From: Enterococcus caccae ATCC BAA-1240
GTDB lineage: Bacteria > Bacillota > Bacilli > Lactobacillales > Enterococcaceae
Assembly (NCBI RefSeq): GCF_000407145.1
Contig: NZ_KE136472.1
Span: forward strand, 601,658 to 665,657
Length of the DNA stretch: 64,000 nucleotides
Reading direction: 5' to 3'
The position numbers were made by a program, and so were the translations under genes. Every line of letters starts with the position of its first letter. The first letter of the stretch is position 1. The notes under the pieces are model-generated. The model made no database searches. It had not been told where the DNA came from and saw only the letters and a program-made list of their open reading frames with translations. This document shows positions 42,701 through 52,046 of the stretch, piece by piece.

Positions 42701-43873
42701 GTGAACGAATTAAACATAAATGGCTTTTCAATAAAGTATGATACTGAAGAAACAGAACAATGTTCATTAAAACTTTCGGATGTCTTATATATTGAAAATA
42801 AAGAGTTCCCTCGTTATCTTATTGGTGAAACAACCATGACATTTTTTGATTTCTACCAAGCTGATTGTCCAGAACTTCAAGAATCGGACTATCGATTATC
42901 AGAAAAATTTCAACAAATTATTGAAAGATTTCCTCATACAAATCAGCAAAAAATCATGGTAAACGAGAGTGGCAGTTACAGTATCAAAAAAGTCCCAGTT
43001 TATATTACAATGGAAGATTTTATTATGGCTGAAGCTAATTCAAAAATATATCCACAGTTCAGTAAAAAAAAGACGCTGATTCAATCCTTGACACCTATAA
43101 ATGACGATGAGATAGCATCAATTGCTAGTTATAAAAGAAAACGGTTATTTTTAGATGGTACATATAGTTCTAGGATCTTACTTAAAAGTGGTCAGGAAAA
43201 AAAGGTTCAACCGATTCAAGAGAAGTTAGAGTATGTAAACGAGATGTATTATTTTGCACATTATAGTTATGCAGCTATGATTCAATTTTTACCGGAATAT
43301 GAGATTACAACTTATGATCAATTTCATGAATCATATGGGAAATTTGTGTACAGTTTTACTATTACGAAAAACGGTCAAACAATTCCGTTGCTTTGGCCAG
43401 ATTATTTGTATCATAAACCAGAAAACCATTTAGAGTTTGGTCTGCTTGCCAACACGACGGAATCTAGATATCAGTTGTTCAATCAATGGGAAAAGGATGA
43501 GCTCGTAACAGTCGAGATTTTGGCTGAAGGCTTTGAAGATGTTCAATTTGAAACATACTTGAAACAGCAAATGTGTGTTCCACCTAAACTATCAAAATCA
43601 GTATATAGTCTAGGTGAGACTATCTGTTTATCGATTGATCGAGGTGTAGTAAAAGAGTTATCAGAAGAAAAAGCGATAGTTGAACTATTTAAAACAAAGA
43701 AGACTTCTGTAAATGGCTATTCATTAGACTACCAGCTGAAAGAAGAGCAATTATTACTTCCAAGTGCACAGTTTGAAAGGCCAGGCCGTTATCAACTGAA
43801 AATTAAAAGTGACAGATACGGTCAGCTATTATTTTTAATTACTATTAAACAAGAAGGGTCAGTACAAGAATGA
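42701..43873 (+). CDS. Fur-controlled protein of unknown function, first gene of an ECF heme/iron operon
   Basis: This 390-aa protein has no signal peptide and no membrane segment, and I do not recognise a family. Features are an acidic N-terminus (NINGFSIKYDTEETEQCSL), a middle block rich in aromatic residues (EMYYFAHYSYAAMIQFLPEY), and a beta-rich C-terminal 110 residues with KSVYSLGETICLSIDRG and FERPGRYQLKIKSDRYGQLLFL, like an Ig-type or jelly-roll fold. GTG start behind AAGGAG. The Fur box, the ECF transporter genes and the IsdG-like gene that follow imply a role in iron or heme capture. In lactobacilli a similar ECF-type heme operon also begins with unknown proteins. Confidence 0.7.
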   Translation: MNELNINGFSIKYDTEETEQCSLKLSDVLYIENKEFPRYLIGETTMTFFDFYQADCPELQESDYRLSEKFQQIIERFPHTNQQKIMVNESGSYSIKKVPVYITMEDFIMAEANSKIYPQFSKKKTLIQSLTPINDDEIASIASYKRKRLFLDGTYSSRILLKSGQEKKVQPIQEKLEYVNEMYYFAHYSYAAMIQFLPEYEITTYDQFHESYGKFVYSFTITKNGQTIPLLWPDYLYHKPENHLEFGLLANTTESRYQLFNQWEKDELVTVEILAEGFEDVQFETYLKQQMCVPPKLSKSVYSLGETICLSIDRGVVKELSEEKAIVELFKTKKTSVNGYSLDYQLKEEQLLLPSAQFERPGRYQLKIKSDRYGQLLFLITIKQEGSVQE

Positions 43874-44487
43874 AAAAATTAAAAATTCAAGACTTTATTT
43901 CTATTGGCATTTATACAGCAATTTATTTTTTAGTTGTAACAATTGCTATGCTTATTTTACGTTTTACGATTCCAGCATTTAATTCTGTTCTTATACCTAG
44001 TGCTACAGCACTTTTTGCTGGTATTGTCTATTTATTAGTCATCCAGCGTATTCCACGTTTTGGAGCAATCACGATCATGGGGAGTGTAATGGGCTTATTC
44101 TTTCTAGTATCTGGACATTTTCCGTTATCATTTTTACCGAATATGTTATGTGCGGTTCTCGCTGATTGGATTCAATATCATACAAAGCTATCTGAAAAAA
44201 TTCGGACGATGGTTAGTTATACTGTGTTTAGTTTTGGTTTAATGGGACCAGTATTACCATTATGGTTTATGAAAAATGCCTATATTGATTCGTTAGTAGC
44301 CCGTGGTAAAGACGCGGTTTATATTGATAAAGTTTTTGCGCCAATTACGATCACGACTTTTTATGTTTGTGTTGCTGCAGTGATTATTTGTAGTATATTA
44401 GGGATAATCATTGGACAAAAGATTTATGAGAAACATTTTGATAAGGCTAAAGGAAAACAATATGGAAAAAATATACGTAACGTTTGA
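43870..44487 (+). CDS. ECF-transporter S component (MptD/Trep_Strep family)
   Basis: The 205-aa membrane protein has about six helices. It starts KKLKIQDFISIGIYTAIYFLV and has GAITIMGSVMGLFFLVSGHFP and MLCAVLADWIQYHTKLSEK, the pattern of the Trep_Strep/MptD S-component family. As an S component it determines the substrate; by context heme or an iron complex. It overlaps the previous gene by 4 bases and the T-component gene by 26 bases. Confidence 0.85.
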   Translation: MKKLKIQDFISIGIYTAIYFLVVTIAMLILRFTIPAFNSVLIPSATALFAGIVYLLVIQRIPRFGAITIMGSVMGLFFLVSGHFPLSFLPNMLCAVLADWIQYHTKLSEKIRTMVSYTVFSFGLMGPVLPLWFMKNAYIDSLVARGKDAVYIDKVFAPITITTFYVCVAAVIICSILGIIIGQKIYEKHFDKAKGKQYGKNIRNV

Positions 44488-45157
44488 TCCTAGAAGTAAA
44501 TTATGTACGATTCTGTTTGCCAGTTTTTTGTTGATGTTTCCGTTACCATTTAAAGCAGAAGCATTGTTTGTAACGTTATTATATAGTTTATTTATTTTAA
44601 ATGGCAGTTTAAGAAAAGGGACGATTTTTTATGGTATTTTTTGGTTACTTGTTTTAGGAGACTATTTGTTATTTCCTTATATTGATAATGGATTGGCTGC
44701 TTTTTTCGATTTTTTATTTGTAGGGAATCGCCGGATGCTACCAACAATCATGGCTGCAACTTTTGCAATGAACCGGACGAAAATTAGTGAATGGATCGCA
44801 GCGTTAAAAAAATGTCATGTTCCTTTTGGATTGATTATTCCACTGACGGTTTTGTTTCGATTTTTTCCTACGCTTTTTCAAGATTTTAAAAGTATTCGTA
44901 ATGCGATGAAATTTCGTGGAATCGCAGTATCTACGGTTGATTTATTTCTCCATCCATTTCAAACGATGGAATATATTATTGTTCCAATATTAATGTCAGC
45001 TGAAAATACATCATTAGATCTCTCTTCAGCAGCGCTTGTTCGAGGGTTAGCAAATCCCAAAGCGCATACCAGTGTCTATGAGATTCGTCTAAAGTTTCAG
45101 GATTATCTATTGATTAGTATTTTGATTCTAAGTGGTATTGTTGGGAGGGGGATTTAA
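44462..45157 (+). CDS. ECF-transporter T component (EcfT/CbiQ-like)
   Basis: A 231-aa membrane protein with four or five helices. The block LFRFFPTLFQDFKSIRNAMKFRGIA, with the A-M-K-F-R-G motif, is the coupling-helix signature of EcfT/CbiQ proteins; another is LSSAALVRGLANP. ATG 44462 has AAAGGA a few bases upstream; earlier in-frame readings run into the S gene. It joins S and A subunits and its stop overlaps the ATPase start by 1 base. Confidence 0.9.
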   Translation: MEKIYVTFDPRSKLCTILFASFLLMFPLPFKAEALFVTLLYSLFILNGSLRKGTIFYGIFWLLVLGDYLLFPYIDNGLAAFFDFLFVGNRRMLPTIMAATFAMNRTKISEWIAALKKCHVPFGLIIPLTVLFRFFPTLFQDFKSIRNAMKFRGIAVSTVDLFLHPFQTMEYIIVPILMSAENTSLDLSSAALVRGLANPKAHTSVYEIRLKFQDYLLISILILSGIVGRGI

Positions 45158-46587
45158 TGATCGATTTACATGATGTGACGTTTGCTTATGAAGATCAGGA
45201 GACAATCATCCAACATATAGATTTAAATGTTAAAGCTGGCGAGTTTATTGTTTTATGTGGAAAAAGCGGTTGTGGTAAATCTACTTTATTAAGAATTTTA
45301 AACGGGTTGATTCCAGAATTGTATACAGGAGAATTATCGGGAACAGGTTCCATCTTAGAACAAGAATTAGTAACAAAAGACTTTAATGAATACGTTCGCG
45401 ATATTGGTGTTGTATTTCAAAATCCTAAGACGCAATTTTTTACCAGTGATGTCTATTCTGAATTAGCTTTTGCAATGGAAAATTATGGAGTACCAAGAGG
45501 GGAAATGCTTAGCCGAATTGAGGAAATAACAAGCTTGTTTTCTTTGGAACCTTTTTTAGAGCGTAGCATGTTTCATTTATCTGGGGGACAAAAACAATTG
45601 ATAGCATTTGCTTCTGCAAGTATGTTGAAACATCGTTTATTTTTATTAGATGAACCTTCAAGTAATTTAGATGAAGCCACGATCGAACAATTAAAAGCAT
45701 ATTTACGAGTACTGAAAAATCAAGGAATGACGATTATTGTTTCTGAACATCGTTTATATTATTTGACGGATCTAGCAGATCGCTATTTGGTTATGGAAAA
45801 AGGCGAGATCACCGAAAACTATACGAGTCAAGAAATGAAAGCTAAATCCCTTACAGAGATTCAAGCGTTAGGCTTACGATCACTTAACCAAACACGAGTT
45901 ATGAAATCAGATGAAAAGGCTAAAGGTAAGGATAAATTGGTGCTATCGTGTGATGGATTAGCGTTTCATTATCGCAAACAACCATCCGTATTGAAAATTC
46001 CTTCATTAACATTGACTAGCGCTGCAATTACTGGAATTATAGGTCCTAATGGAGCAGGTAAATCAACATTTTCAAAACTTGTATCTGGATTGATTAAGCC
46101 AAAAGACGGGGTTATTACGCTAAACAATCGAGTAATGCGCCCTAAAGAGTTGATCGAAGAAAGCTTTGTTGTGATGCAAGATGTCAATTTACAATTATTT
46201 TTTGAGACAGTTGAAAAAGAAATTAGCTTAAATGCAAAAAATAGCGCTGAATTTGACAAAACAATCGAGATGTTGAATTTAGCTCCCCTGTTAATGCGCC
46301 ACCCCCAAACGTTATCGGGCGGTGAAAAGCAGCGTGTTGTAATTGCGAGTGCTTTGTTATCAGGGAAAAAAATTATTATTTTTGATGAGCCAACTAGTGG
46401 CTTAGATTTAGAGCATATGAAAGAAGTTAGTGACACTATTCGCTGGTTGCACCAAGAAAATATTTTAGTTTTAGTGATCACGCATGATAAGGAATTTCTC
46501 AGTCAAACTTGTGAGCGAGTTTTGCATTTTGAACAAGGAAAAATTATTGAGGATTATTTTATTGAAACAACTACAAAGGAGGAATAA
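45157..46587 (+). CDS. ECF-transporter ATPase with two fused ABC domains
   Basis: Two ATPase domains are in one chain of 476 aa. Domain 1: Walker A GKSGCGKST (35-43), Q-loop FQNPKTQFF, signature LSGGQKQL, Walker B LFLLDEPSSNLD and H-loop SEHRLYYL. Domain 2: Walker A GPNGAGKST (about 288-296), Q-loop VMQDVNLQLFF, signature LSGGEKQR, Walker B IIIFDEPTSGLD and ITHDKEF. The pair replaces the separate EcfA and EcfA' subunits; such fused A subunits are typical of dedicated (group I or Trep_Strep-linked) ECF systems. It powers uptake by the S and T proteins before it. The heme monooxygenase gene follows after 2 bases. Confidence 0.93.
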   Translation: MIDLHDVTFAYEDQETIIQHIDLNVKAGEFIVLCGKSGCGKSTLLRILNGLIPELYTGELSGTGSILEQELVTKDFNEYVRDIGVVFQNPKTQFFTSDVYSELAFAMENYGVPRGEMLSRIEEITSLFSLEPFLERSMFHLSGGQKQLIAFASASMLKHRLFLLDEPSSNLDEATIEQLKAYLRVLKNQGMTIIVSEHRLYYLTDLADRYLVMEKGEITENYTSQEMKAKSLTEIQALGLRSLNQTRVMKSDEKAKGKDKLVLSCDGLAFHYRKQPSVLKIPSLTLTSAAITGIIGPNGAGKSTFSKLVSGLIKPKDGVITLNNRVMRPKELIEESFVVMQDVNLQLFFETVEKEISLNAKNSAEFDKTIEMLNLAPLLMRHPQTLSGGEKQRVVIASALLSGKKIIIFDEPTSGLDLEHMKEVSDTIRWLHQENILVLVITHDKEFLSQTCERVLHFEQGKIIEDYFIETTTKEE

Positions 46588-46589
46588 AA

Positions 46590-46925
46590 ATGTATATTGT
46601 AACCAATACGATCCAAACGGAAACAGCTCATTCTCAAAAAATCATTCAACAGTTTACAGCAGGCCATACTAAGGAAAGTATGGAGGCTGTGGAAGGATTC
46701 TTGGATTTTCAATTAATGCAGCGTATCGTACCCGAGAATCCTGACATAACGGAGTTGGTCGTTTTAAGTCGTTGGATGTCAAAAGAACATCAAAAAAATT
46801 GGGTAAATAGTCAATCTTTTAAAAAAATGCATCAGAGAAAGGGAACGGACGTAGAAGTACCTGAAAAGAAAAAACGCTCAGGTATTATTTCAAGTACGAT
46901 CGCTGAATATGAGGTGTTAACCTAA
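46590..46925 (+). CDS. IsdG-like heme-degrading monooxygenase (ABM fold)
   Basis: This 111-aa protein has the antibiotic-biosynthesis-monooxygenase fold: MYIVTNTIQT at the start with the Asn (Asn6) that matches the catalytic Asn of IsdG enzymes, then GFLDFQLMQRIV, VLSRWMSKEHQKNWVNSQSFKKMH with Trp62 and a candidate axial His (His81), and a long basic tail ending YEVL. IsdG-type enzymes open heme and free iron in the cytoplasm. It lies 2 bases after the transporter ATPase in the Fur-controlled operon, which makes heme the favoured cargo. HmoA/B-like length and fold are alternatives of the same function. Confidence 0.87.
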   Translation: MYIVTNTIQTETAHSQKIIQQFTAGHTKESMEAVEGFLDFQLMQRIVPENPDITELVVLSRWMSKEHQKNWVNSQSFKKMHQRKGTDVEVPEKKKRSGIISSTIAEYEVLT

Positions 46926-46993
46926 GTGGATGTTAAAGGAAGAACAAGGAGTCTATGAAAATAGTTTCTTGCTAATTATGGAAAGTAGAAATT

Positions 46994-47043
46994 AAAAAAG
47001 CTGAGTATAAAAGTGTAAAACTTTTTATACTCAGCTTTTTTAT
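46994..47043 (+). terminator. Intrinsic terminator of the ECF/heme operon
   Basis: AAAAAAGCTGAGTATAAAA (46994-47012) pairs with TTTTATACTCAGCTTTTTT (47023-47041). Confidence 0.95.
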
Positions 47044-47106
47044 GTCTCTTAATGGTAATATTTTCATTATAAAGATAAAAAATAGAAAACACTTGAAAAT
47101 ATTACC

Positions 47107-47118
47107 GAAATCGTTTTC
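47107..47118 (+). promoter_or_regulatory. Possible catabolite-response (cre) site of the alpha-mannoside operon
   Basis: GAAATCGTTTTC is a near palindrome with the central CG and flanking pattern of a cre half-match, 57 bases before the GH38 gene. It lacks the outer T/A bases of strong cre sites, so this is only a candidate for CcpA control. Confidence 0.3.
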
Positions 47119-47174
47119 TTTTAATATGATCCAGCGTATATTAAAGAAGAACAACGATGGAAGGAGAAGATGTA

Positions 47175-49802
47175 ATGAAGAAGATACATGTTGTTGCGCA
47201 TACCCATTGGGATCGTGAGTGGTACTTTAGTGATAACGAAGCATTTATCCAGTTTTCTTATCATATGGACGAGGTGATTTATGCATTAGAAAATAAAGAA
47301 CTTGATTACTATTATTTAGACGGGCAATTAAGTATTATCGATGATTATCTAAAAGTTTATCCAGAAAAAGAAACAAAAATCAAAGAATTAGTAGAAGCAA
47401 ATAAATTATTTATAGGTCCTTGGTATACGCAAATGGATGAATTTGTGGTAGCTGGTGAATCAGTTGTGAAGAATTTGCAAATTGGAATCGGTATGTCAAA
47501 ACGATTAGGTGGTCATACCTCCTTAGGCTATCTACCAGATTCATTTGGTCAAAGTAAAGATATGCCAAAAATTTACAACGGTTTTGGTATTCAAGATGCG
47601 GTATTTTGGCGGGGAATGCCGAATGAAGTCACAAAAAGTCGAGAGTTCTATTGGAGCGCTGAAGATGGTTCAAAAGTTTTGACCATCAATATTCGCAATG
47701 GCTACTATGCTGGTGTTGCTCTTGTTGAAGGGGAACTCTATCAGAAAAAAGCTATGTTGGATATTGTGTCTGAAGATAGCGCGACTGATATTGTAACATT
47801 ACCAGTTGGAGGGGACCAGCGAGCAGTTGATCGCGATTTGAAAAAAATTATTCAAGAAGTTAACGACCAATTTGATACTGAATATAAAATTGAAGAAAGC
47901 AATTATCCACATATTTTTAATTTATTGAGAGAAAAAAATGCTGAGTTGCCAACTGTTCAAGGTGAATTTATGAGTGGGAGTGTGTCAAAAATCCATCGCT
48001 CAATTTATTCATCAAGATATGACCTAAAAAAATTTAATGATACAATCGAAAATCGATTGATTTTCCAATTAGAACCTTTGATGGTAATGGCTGATGATTT
48101 AGGGATATCGTTTAAACGAGAATTATTGGATTATATTTGGAAACTATTATTGAAAAATCACGCACATGACAGTATTGGCGGATGTAATACCGATAAAACG
48201 AATGAGATGATTTTAGCGAGATATAAAGAAGCTGATCAGTTATCCTATTCCACAATCGATTACCTAGTAAGAAAAATTTCGGAATCAATTGAAGGTATTC
48301 AGAAAAATAATTTAGTGTTATTTAATACATTACCATATAGAAGAAATGATCCATATATTGTAGAAGTTAGTACCAAACAAAAGAATATCAAATTGTTTGA
48401 CGAACAACAGAATGAATTGACCATACAAATTCTATCAACGGAAAAGGTATATGGAGGTGAAGTTAGAAGATCGGAACGTGAGTATGATGAAGCCAAATAC
48501 TACTATATTCATAAGATAAGTTTTGTCAAAGAGACACCACCGCTGTCTTATGTGATCGTTGCTCTGGAAGAATACAGCGATTCAAGTGAATCTAGTGAAA
48601 ACTCTAATCTTGAACAAACAATAATTGAAAACTCTGATTATAAAATTATTTTTTCAAAAGGACACTTTTCTGTTGTTGTAAAAGAACAGGGAACAACTTA
48701 CGAAAACTGTTTGTTCATTGAAGAGTCAGGTGATGAAGGGGATACTTATGATTATTCACCTGCTTATCATGACCAAATTCACCAGTTATTATTTGATGCG
48801 TCAGATGTTCAAGTTCAAAGAGGAGCATACGTTTCAAGTATGACTTTGCAAGGCAGTTGGCATGTGCCTAAAGATTTACAAGAGCGAAAAGCGCAAGAAA
48901 AGAATGCGGTAATTGAATATGTGTTTACGCTGTCATTAAACCAAGAGTCTAAACGAATCGATATGAAATTAAAGATCAATAATCAAGCATTAGATCATCG
49001 CATGCGATTAGTTGTAAGAACACCAGTTGAAAGCCAAGTCAGCTATGCAGATACATTATTTGGAATTGTTGAAAGAGACAATCAAGATCCTCATATTCAT
49101 GATTGGAGAATAGTAGGTTGGAAAGAAGAACCAACTGAAATTTATCCAATGATGCATTACTCAAACATACATGACTCAGCTACTAGCTGGACCGTAATGA
49201 GTAAAGGAATCAAAGAGTATCAAGTGATTGAAAATAATATGTATATTACACTCTTTAGAGGAGTAGGATTTTTAGGTAGACCCGAATTACTTAGAAGACC
49301 AGGAGATGCTTCAGGCAATCAATATCGATATATTCCAACCCCAGATAGTCAATTACTAGGTGATTTAGAGATGGAGCTCTCCTTAGTGATCACAGATACT
49401 TTTGATCCAGTAATGATTCAAAAAGAATATCAAACCTATTCAGTAGCAAGTCCATACTATCAAGTTCAAACGCTGAATCGATTTACAAATCCAATTCAAT
49501 ATTTCCAAAGCAATAAAGTAGACAAATTGAAGAGTCTAAAAGAATTCATAGATTTGGATAACTCAAATTTAGTTTTTAGTGCTTTAGAATTAAGTCAGGA
49601 CAAACGGTGGGTGAATCTTCGTTTATACAATCCATCCTTAATCCATACGGTTAAAAATGAAAAAATTATTCTACCAACTGAGCATACTGTCCGATTTGTC
49701 GATTTAAAGGGAGATACGCTGAAAGGTCTAGGGAAAACGCAAGAAATTTTAATAGGTGAATGTAAGCCAGGAGAAATCAAAACAATTTCAATAGAACGAT
49801 AA
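47175..49802 (+). CDS. GH38 alpha-mannosidase
   Basis: The 875-aa cytoplasmic enzyme cuts alpha-mannosides. MKKIHVVAHTHWDREWYFSDN carries zinc ligands His11 and Asp13. LGYLPDSFGQSKDMP has the nucleophile Asp122. KNHAHDSIGGCNTDKTN carries the later zinc His. The C-terminal half is the beta-sandwich region of GH38. ATG 47175 has AAGGAG 8 bases upstream; ATG 47157 has none. It heads an operon with a PTS permease, a regulator and GH125, suggesting use of mannose-containing N-glycan pieces. It resembles MngB-type and streptococcal GH38 enzymes. Confidence 0.93.
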   Translation: MKKIHVVAHTHWDREWYFSDNEAFIQFSYHMDEVIYALENKELDYYYLDGQLSIIDDYLKVYPEKETKIKELVEANKLFIGPWYTQMDEFVVAGESVVKNLQIGIGMSKRLGGHTSLGYLPDSFGQSKDMPKIYNGFGIQDAVFWRGMPNEVTKSREFYWSAEDGSKVLTINIRNGYYAGVALVEGELYQKKAMLDIVSEDSATDIVTLPVGGDQRAVDRDLKKIIQEVNDQFDTEYKIEESNYPHIFNLLREKNAELPTVQGEFMSGSVSKIHRSIYSSRYDLKKFNDTIENRLIFQLEPLMVMADDLGISFKRELLDYIWKLLLKNHAHDSIGGCNTDKTNEMILARYKEADQLSYSTIDYLVRKISESIEGIQKNNLVLFNTLPYRRNDPYIVEVSTKQKNIKLFDEQQNELTIQILSTEKVYGGEVRRSEREYDEAKYYYIHKISFVKETPPLSYVIVALEEYSDSSESSENSNLEQTIIENSDYKIIFSKGHFSVVVKEQGTTYENCLFIEESGDEGDTYDYSPAYHDQIHQLLFDASDVQVQRGAYVSSMTLQGSWHVPKDLQERKAQEKNAVIEYVFTLSLNQESKRIDMKLKINNQALDHRMRLVVRTPVESQVSYADTLFGIVERDNQDPHIHDWRIVGWKEEPTEIYPMMHYSNIHDSATSWTVMSKGIKEYQVIENNMYITLFRGVGFLGRPELLRRPGDASGNQYRYIPTPDSQLLGDLEMELSLVITDTFDPVMIQKEYQTYSVASPYYQVQTLNRFTNPIQYFQSNKVDKLKSLKEFIDLDNSNLVFSALELSQDKRWVNLRLYNPSLIHTVKNEKIILPTEHTVRFVDLKGDTLKGLGKTQEILIGECKPGEIKTISIER

Positions 49803-49823
49803 TACAGGAAGGTCGAGTTAAAC

Positions 49824-51146
49824 ATGAAACTAACTATCGAAAAAATTCAGGACCCACTATTAAAAATTGCAAATAAAGTGGATAACAATAGTGTTTTACA
49901 AGCGATTAAAAATGCTTTTATTAGCAGTATCCCATTTACAGTAGTGGGATCATTTTCCAATTTGATCAAAATGCAGATTGATGCCTTTTTTGGAGAAACA
50001 GAGATTGGAAAAACGGTATCAGCAATCTTTGGGAATGTTTATCTAGGAACTTTGGGGATTGTAGCCTTATTGATCGTATTTTCTACGGCTTATAACTATG
50101 CCAAAGAGTTGATGAAAAAACATCCTGAAGCAAATATCAATCCATTACTAGCAACTTTACTAGCTTTTGCTGCTTATTTTGTGATGGTGCCTAATAATGT
50201 GAACTTTTCAGACAAGTCTGCTGCTATTATTCAAGGATATGCAAACAATTTCTTTAGTTATGAAGGAATGTTTACGGCATTGATTGTTGGGTTATTGGCT
50301 GTATTCTTATATTCAATTTTAGCCAAGCACAAAATTGCGATCAAACTACCTGGAAATGTCCCGCCCAATGTATTTGATTCATTCTTTGCGTTGATTCCAA
50401 TTTCAATCGTTTTGTTAGTTTGTTCTATAATGAAAGTCGTGATTGAAGCGTTCGATTTCAATTCCTTTATGGATATGGTTAGTCAATTATTTGTTCAACC
50501 ATTAACGTCTGTTGGTACTGGGTTGCCTGCTATTATTGTCGTTATTCTATTAGAACAAATCCTATGGTTTTTAGGATTACATGGATTCAATATTGTTTGG
50601 GGAGTTGTTTCAGCATTATGGTTACCTATTTTCTTAGAAAACGTTGCGAAATTTGCAGAAACGAAAAGCTTTGCTGATATTTCAGTTGCCCCCAATACAA
50701 TGACAAATGTGTATGCAATGATTGGTGGTTCAGGTGCGACATTCGGTCTGATTTTAGCAATCTTGATATTTACACCTAAAACTTATAGTGGACGTGAAGT
50801 AGCTAAACTATCATTTATTCCTGGATTATTCGGAATTAATGAACCAATTATCTTTGGTTTTCCAATTGTACTAAATCCTTTGATGTTTATCCCGTTTGTA
50901 TTTGTACCCGTATTCAATGCGATTGTGGCATACATTGTAACTAAAATCGGTTGGGTCGTTCCATTAGTAGTTTTAAATTCTGGAAATGAACCGATATTTA
51001 TCAGTACTTGGATTTTAGGTGCGTTTCATTTGAGTCCAGTGATTTTAACTGCTGTTTTAGTTGTTTTAGACATCTTTATTTACGCACCATTTGTACGCAT
51101 GAATATGAAATTTGATGAGAGCCAATTATTAAATACCCAAGATTAG
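49824..51146 (+). CDS. PTS EIIC permease, lactose/cellobiose (CelB) family
   Basis: A 440-aa integral membrane protein: KNAFISSIPFTVVGSFSNLIKMQI at the N-terminus, then PANVPPNVFDSF-like segment (LPGNVPPNVFDSFFALIPI), ILWFLGLHGFNIVWG and the substrate-binding loop PGLFGINEPIIFGFPIVLNPLMFIPFV, all hallmarks of CelB-type EIIC proteins. It carries no fused EIIA or EIIB, and none is next to it, so it must borrow them from another locus. The transported sugar is presumably an alpha-mannoside, given the GH38 and GH125 neighbours. Starts 22 bases after GH38. Confidence 0.92.
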   Translation: MKLTIEKIQDPLLKIANKVDNNSVLQAIKNAFISSIPFTVVGSFSNLIKMQIDAFFGETEIGKTVSAIFGNVYLGTLGIVALLIVFSTAYNYAKELMKKHPEANINPLLATLLAFAAYFVMVPNNVNFSDKSAAIIQGYANNFFSYEGMFTALIVGLLAVFLYSILAKHKIAIKLPGNVPPNVFDSFFALIPISIVLLVCSIMKVVIEAFDFNSFMDMVSQLFVQPLTSVGTGLPAIIVVILLEQILWFLGLHGFNIVWGVVSALWLPIFLENVAKFAETKSFADISVAPNTMTNVYAMIGGSGATFGLILAILIFTPKTYSGREVAKLSFIPGLFGINEPIIFGFPIVLNPLMFIPFVFVPVFNAIVAYIVTKIGWVVPLVVLNSGNEPIFISTWILGAFHLSPVILTAVLVVLDIFIYAPFVRMNMKFDESQLLNTQD

Positions 51147-51162
51147 TAAAGGCTTTTAGAGG

Positions 51163-51208
51163 ACAAGAGACTAACTGGGCTAAACAATAGTTCAGTCTCT
51201 TGTTTTCT
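51163..51208 (+). terminator. Hairpin terminator between PTS and RpiR genes
   Basis: ACAAGAGACT (51163-51172) and AGTCTCTTGT (51194-51203) pair, with an inner AACT/AGTT pair; then TTTTC. It may be partly read through to the regulator and GH125 genes. Confidence 0.8.
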
Positions 51209-51235
51209 TTGCTATAAAGAAAGGAGTTATCAAAA

Positions 51236-52033
51236 ATGGAAAGTTATATTGAATTAATCATTCAGGCAAATCAAAAGAAGTTTACTGATGTTGAACGTAT
51301 AATTGCACAGTATTTTCTTGATGGTAATACAGAGCTAGGCATTCAAGAGTTAGCTAAAAAACTTAGTGTATCTAATTCATCGATCACCCGTTTTTGTAAA
51401 AAAATTGGCTTAGCTAATTATAAAGAACTGATCTATTTATATAAGTACTCTAGTAAAGGAACAAAGAAACAAAGCGATTCGAGTATTAGCTACGTAAATT
51501 TGAATTATTCATTGTTACTCAATGATATTATTGAAAAATTGGATAAAGAGGAAGTAAAAAAAGCTGCCCTGATGATCGATAGTGGCCGCATCATTCATTA
51601 TTGGGGAACGGGTTATAATGCATTTTGCGGCGAAGATTTTCAGTTTAAGTTTTCTAGACTTGGCAAAATCGTCAACGTAATCACAGATGAGCACTCAATT
51701 GTGATGATGGCCCATGGTGTCCAACAAGGAGATCTTGTCGTTATCTCTTCAATTTCTGGTGATAATGAAGCAGTGGAGAAAGCAATAAAAATCGTTTCTG
51801 AAAAAAATGCTAAAGTCATCGTGATCACTGCAAATGAGAAAAGTCCGTATAAAGAATTTGCTAAAGCTTTTTGTTTAACAAGTTCCATGGGGAAAAAAGA
51901 TATGGGCGGTATATCACCTCAAATTCCTGTGCTGACGGTCATCGACATCTTATATACAGAAATTTTAGCGATGTATCATGAAGATACGATAAAATCTTGG
52001 ATCAAGTCAGAAGTCATCTTAAAAGGAAAGTAA
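51236..52033 (+). CDS. RpiR-family regulator with SIS domain, in the alpha-mannoside operon
   Basis: The 265-aa protein has the RpiR helix-turn-helix in residues 1-75 (DVERIIAQYFLDGNTELGI, then LAKKLSVSNSSITRFCKKIGLANYKEL) and a SIS domain from about 105 (IHYWGTGYNAFCGEDFQFKFSRLGK, then DLVVISSISGDNEAVEKAI). It probably senses a sugar phosphate formed by the PTS and controls the mannosidase genes around it. AAAGGAG ribosome-binding site. GH125 follows after 13 bases. Confidence 0.9.
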   Translation: MESYIELIIQANQKKFTDVERIIAQYFLDGNTELGIQELAKKLSVSNSSITRFCKKIGLANYKELIYLYKYSSKGTKKQSDSSISYVNLNYSLLLNDIIEKLDKEEVKKAALMIDSGRIIHYWGTGYNAFCGEDFQFKFSRLGKIVNVITDEHSIVMMAHGVQQGDLVVISSISGDNEAVEKAIKIVSEKNAKVIVITANEKSPYKEFAKAFCLTSSMGKKDMGGISPQIPVLTVIDILYTEILAMYHEDTIKSWIKSEVILKGK

Positions 52034-52046
52034 AAGAGGGATCATT

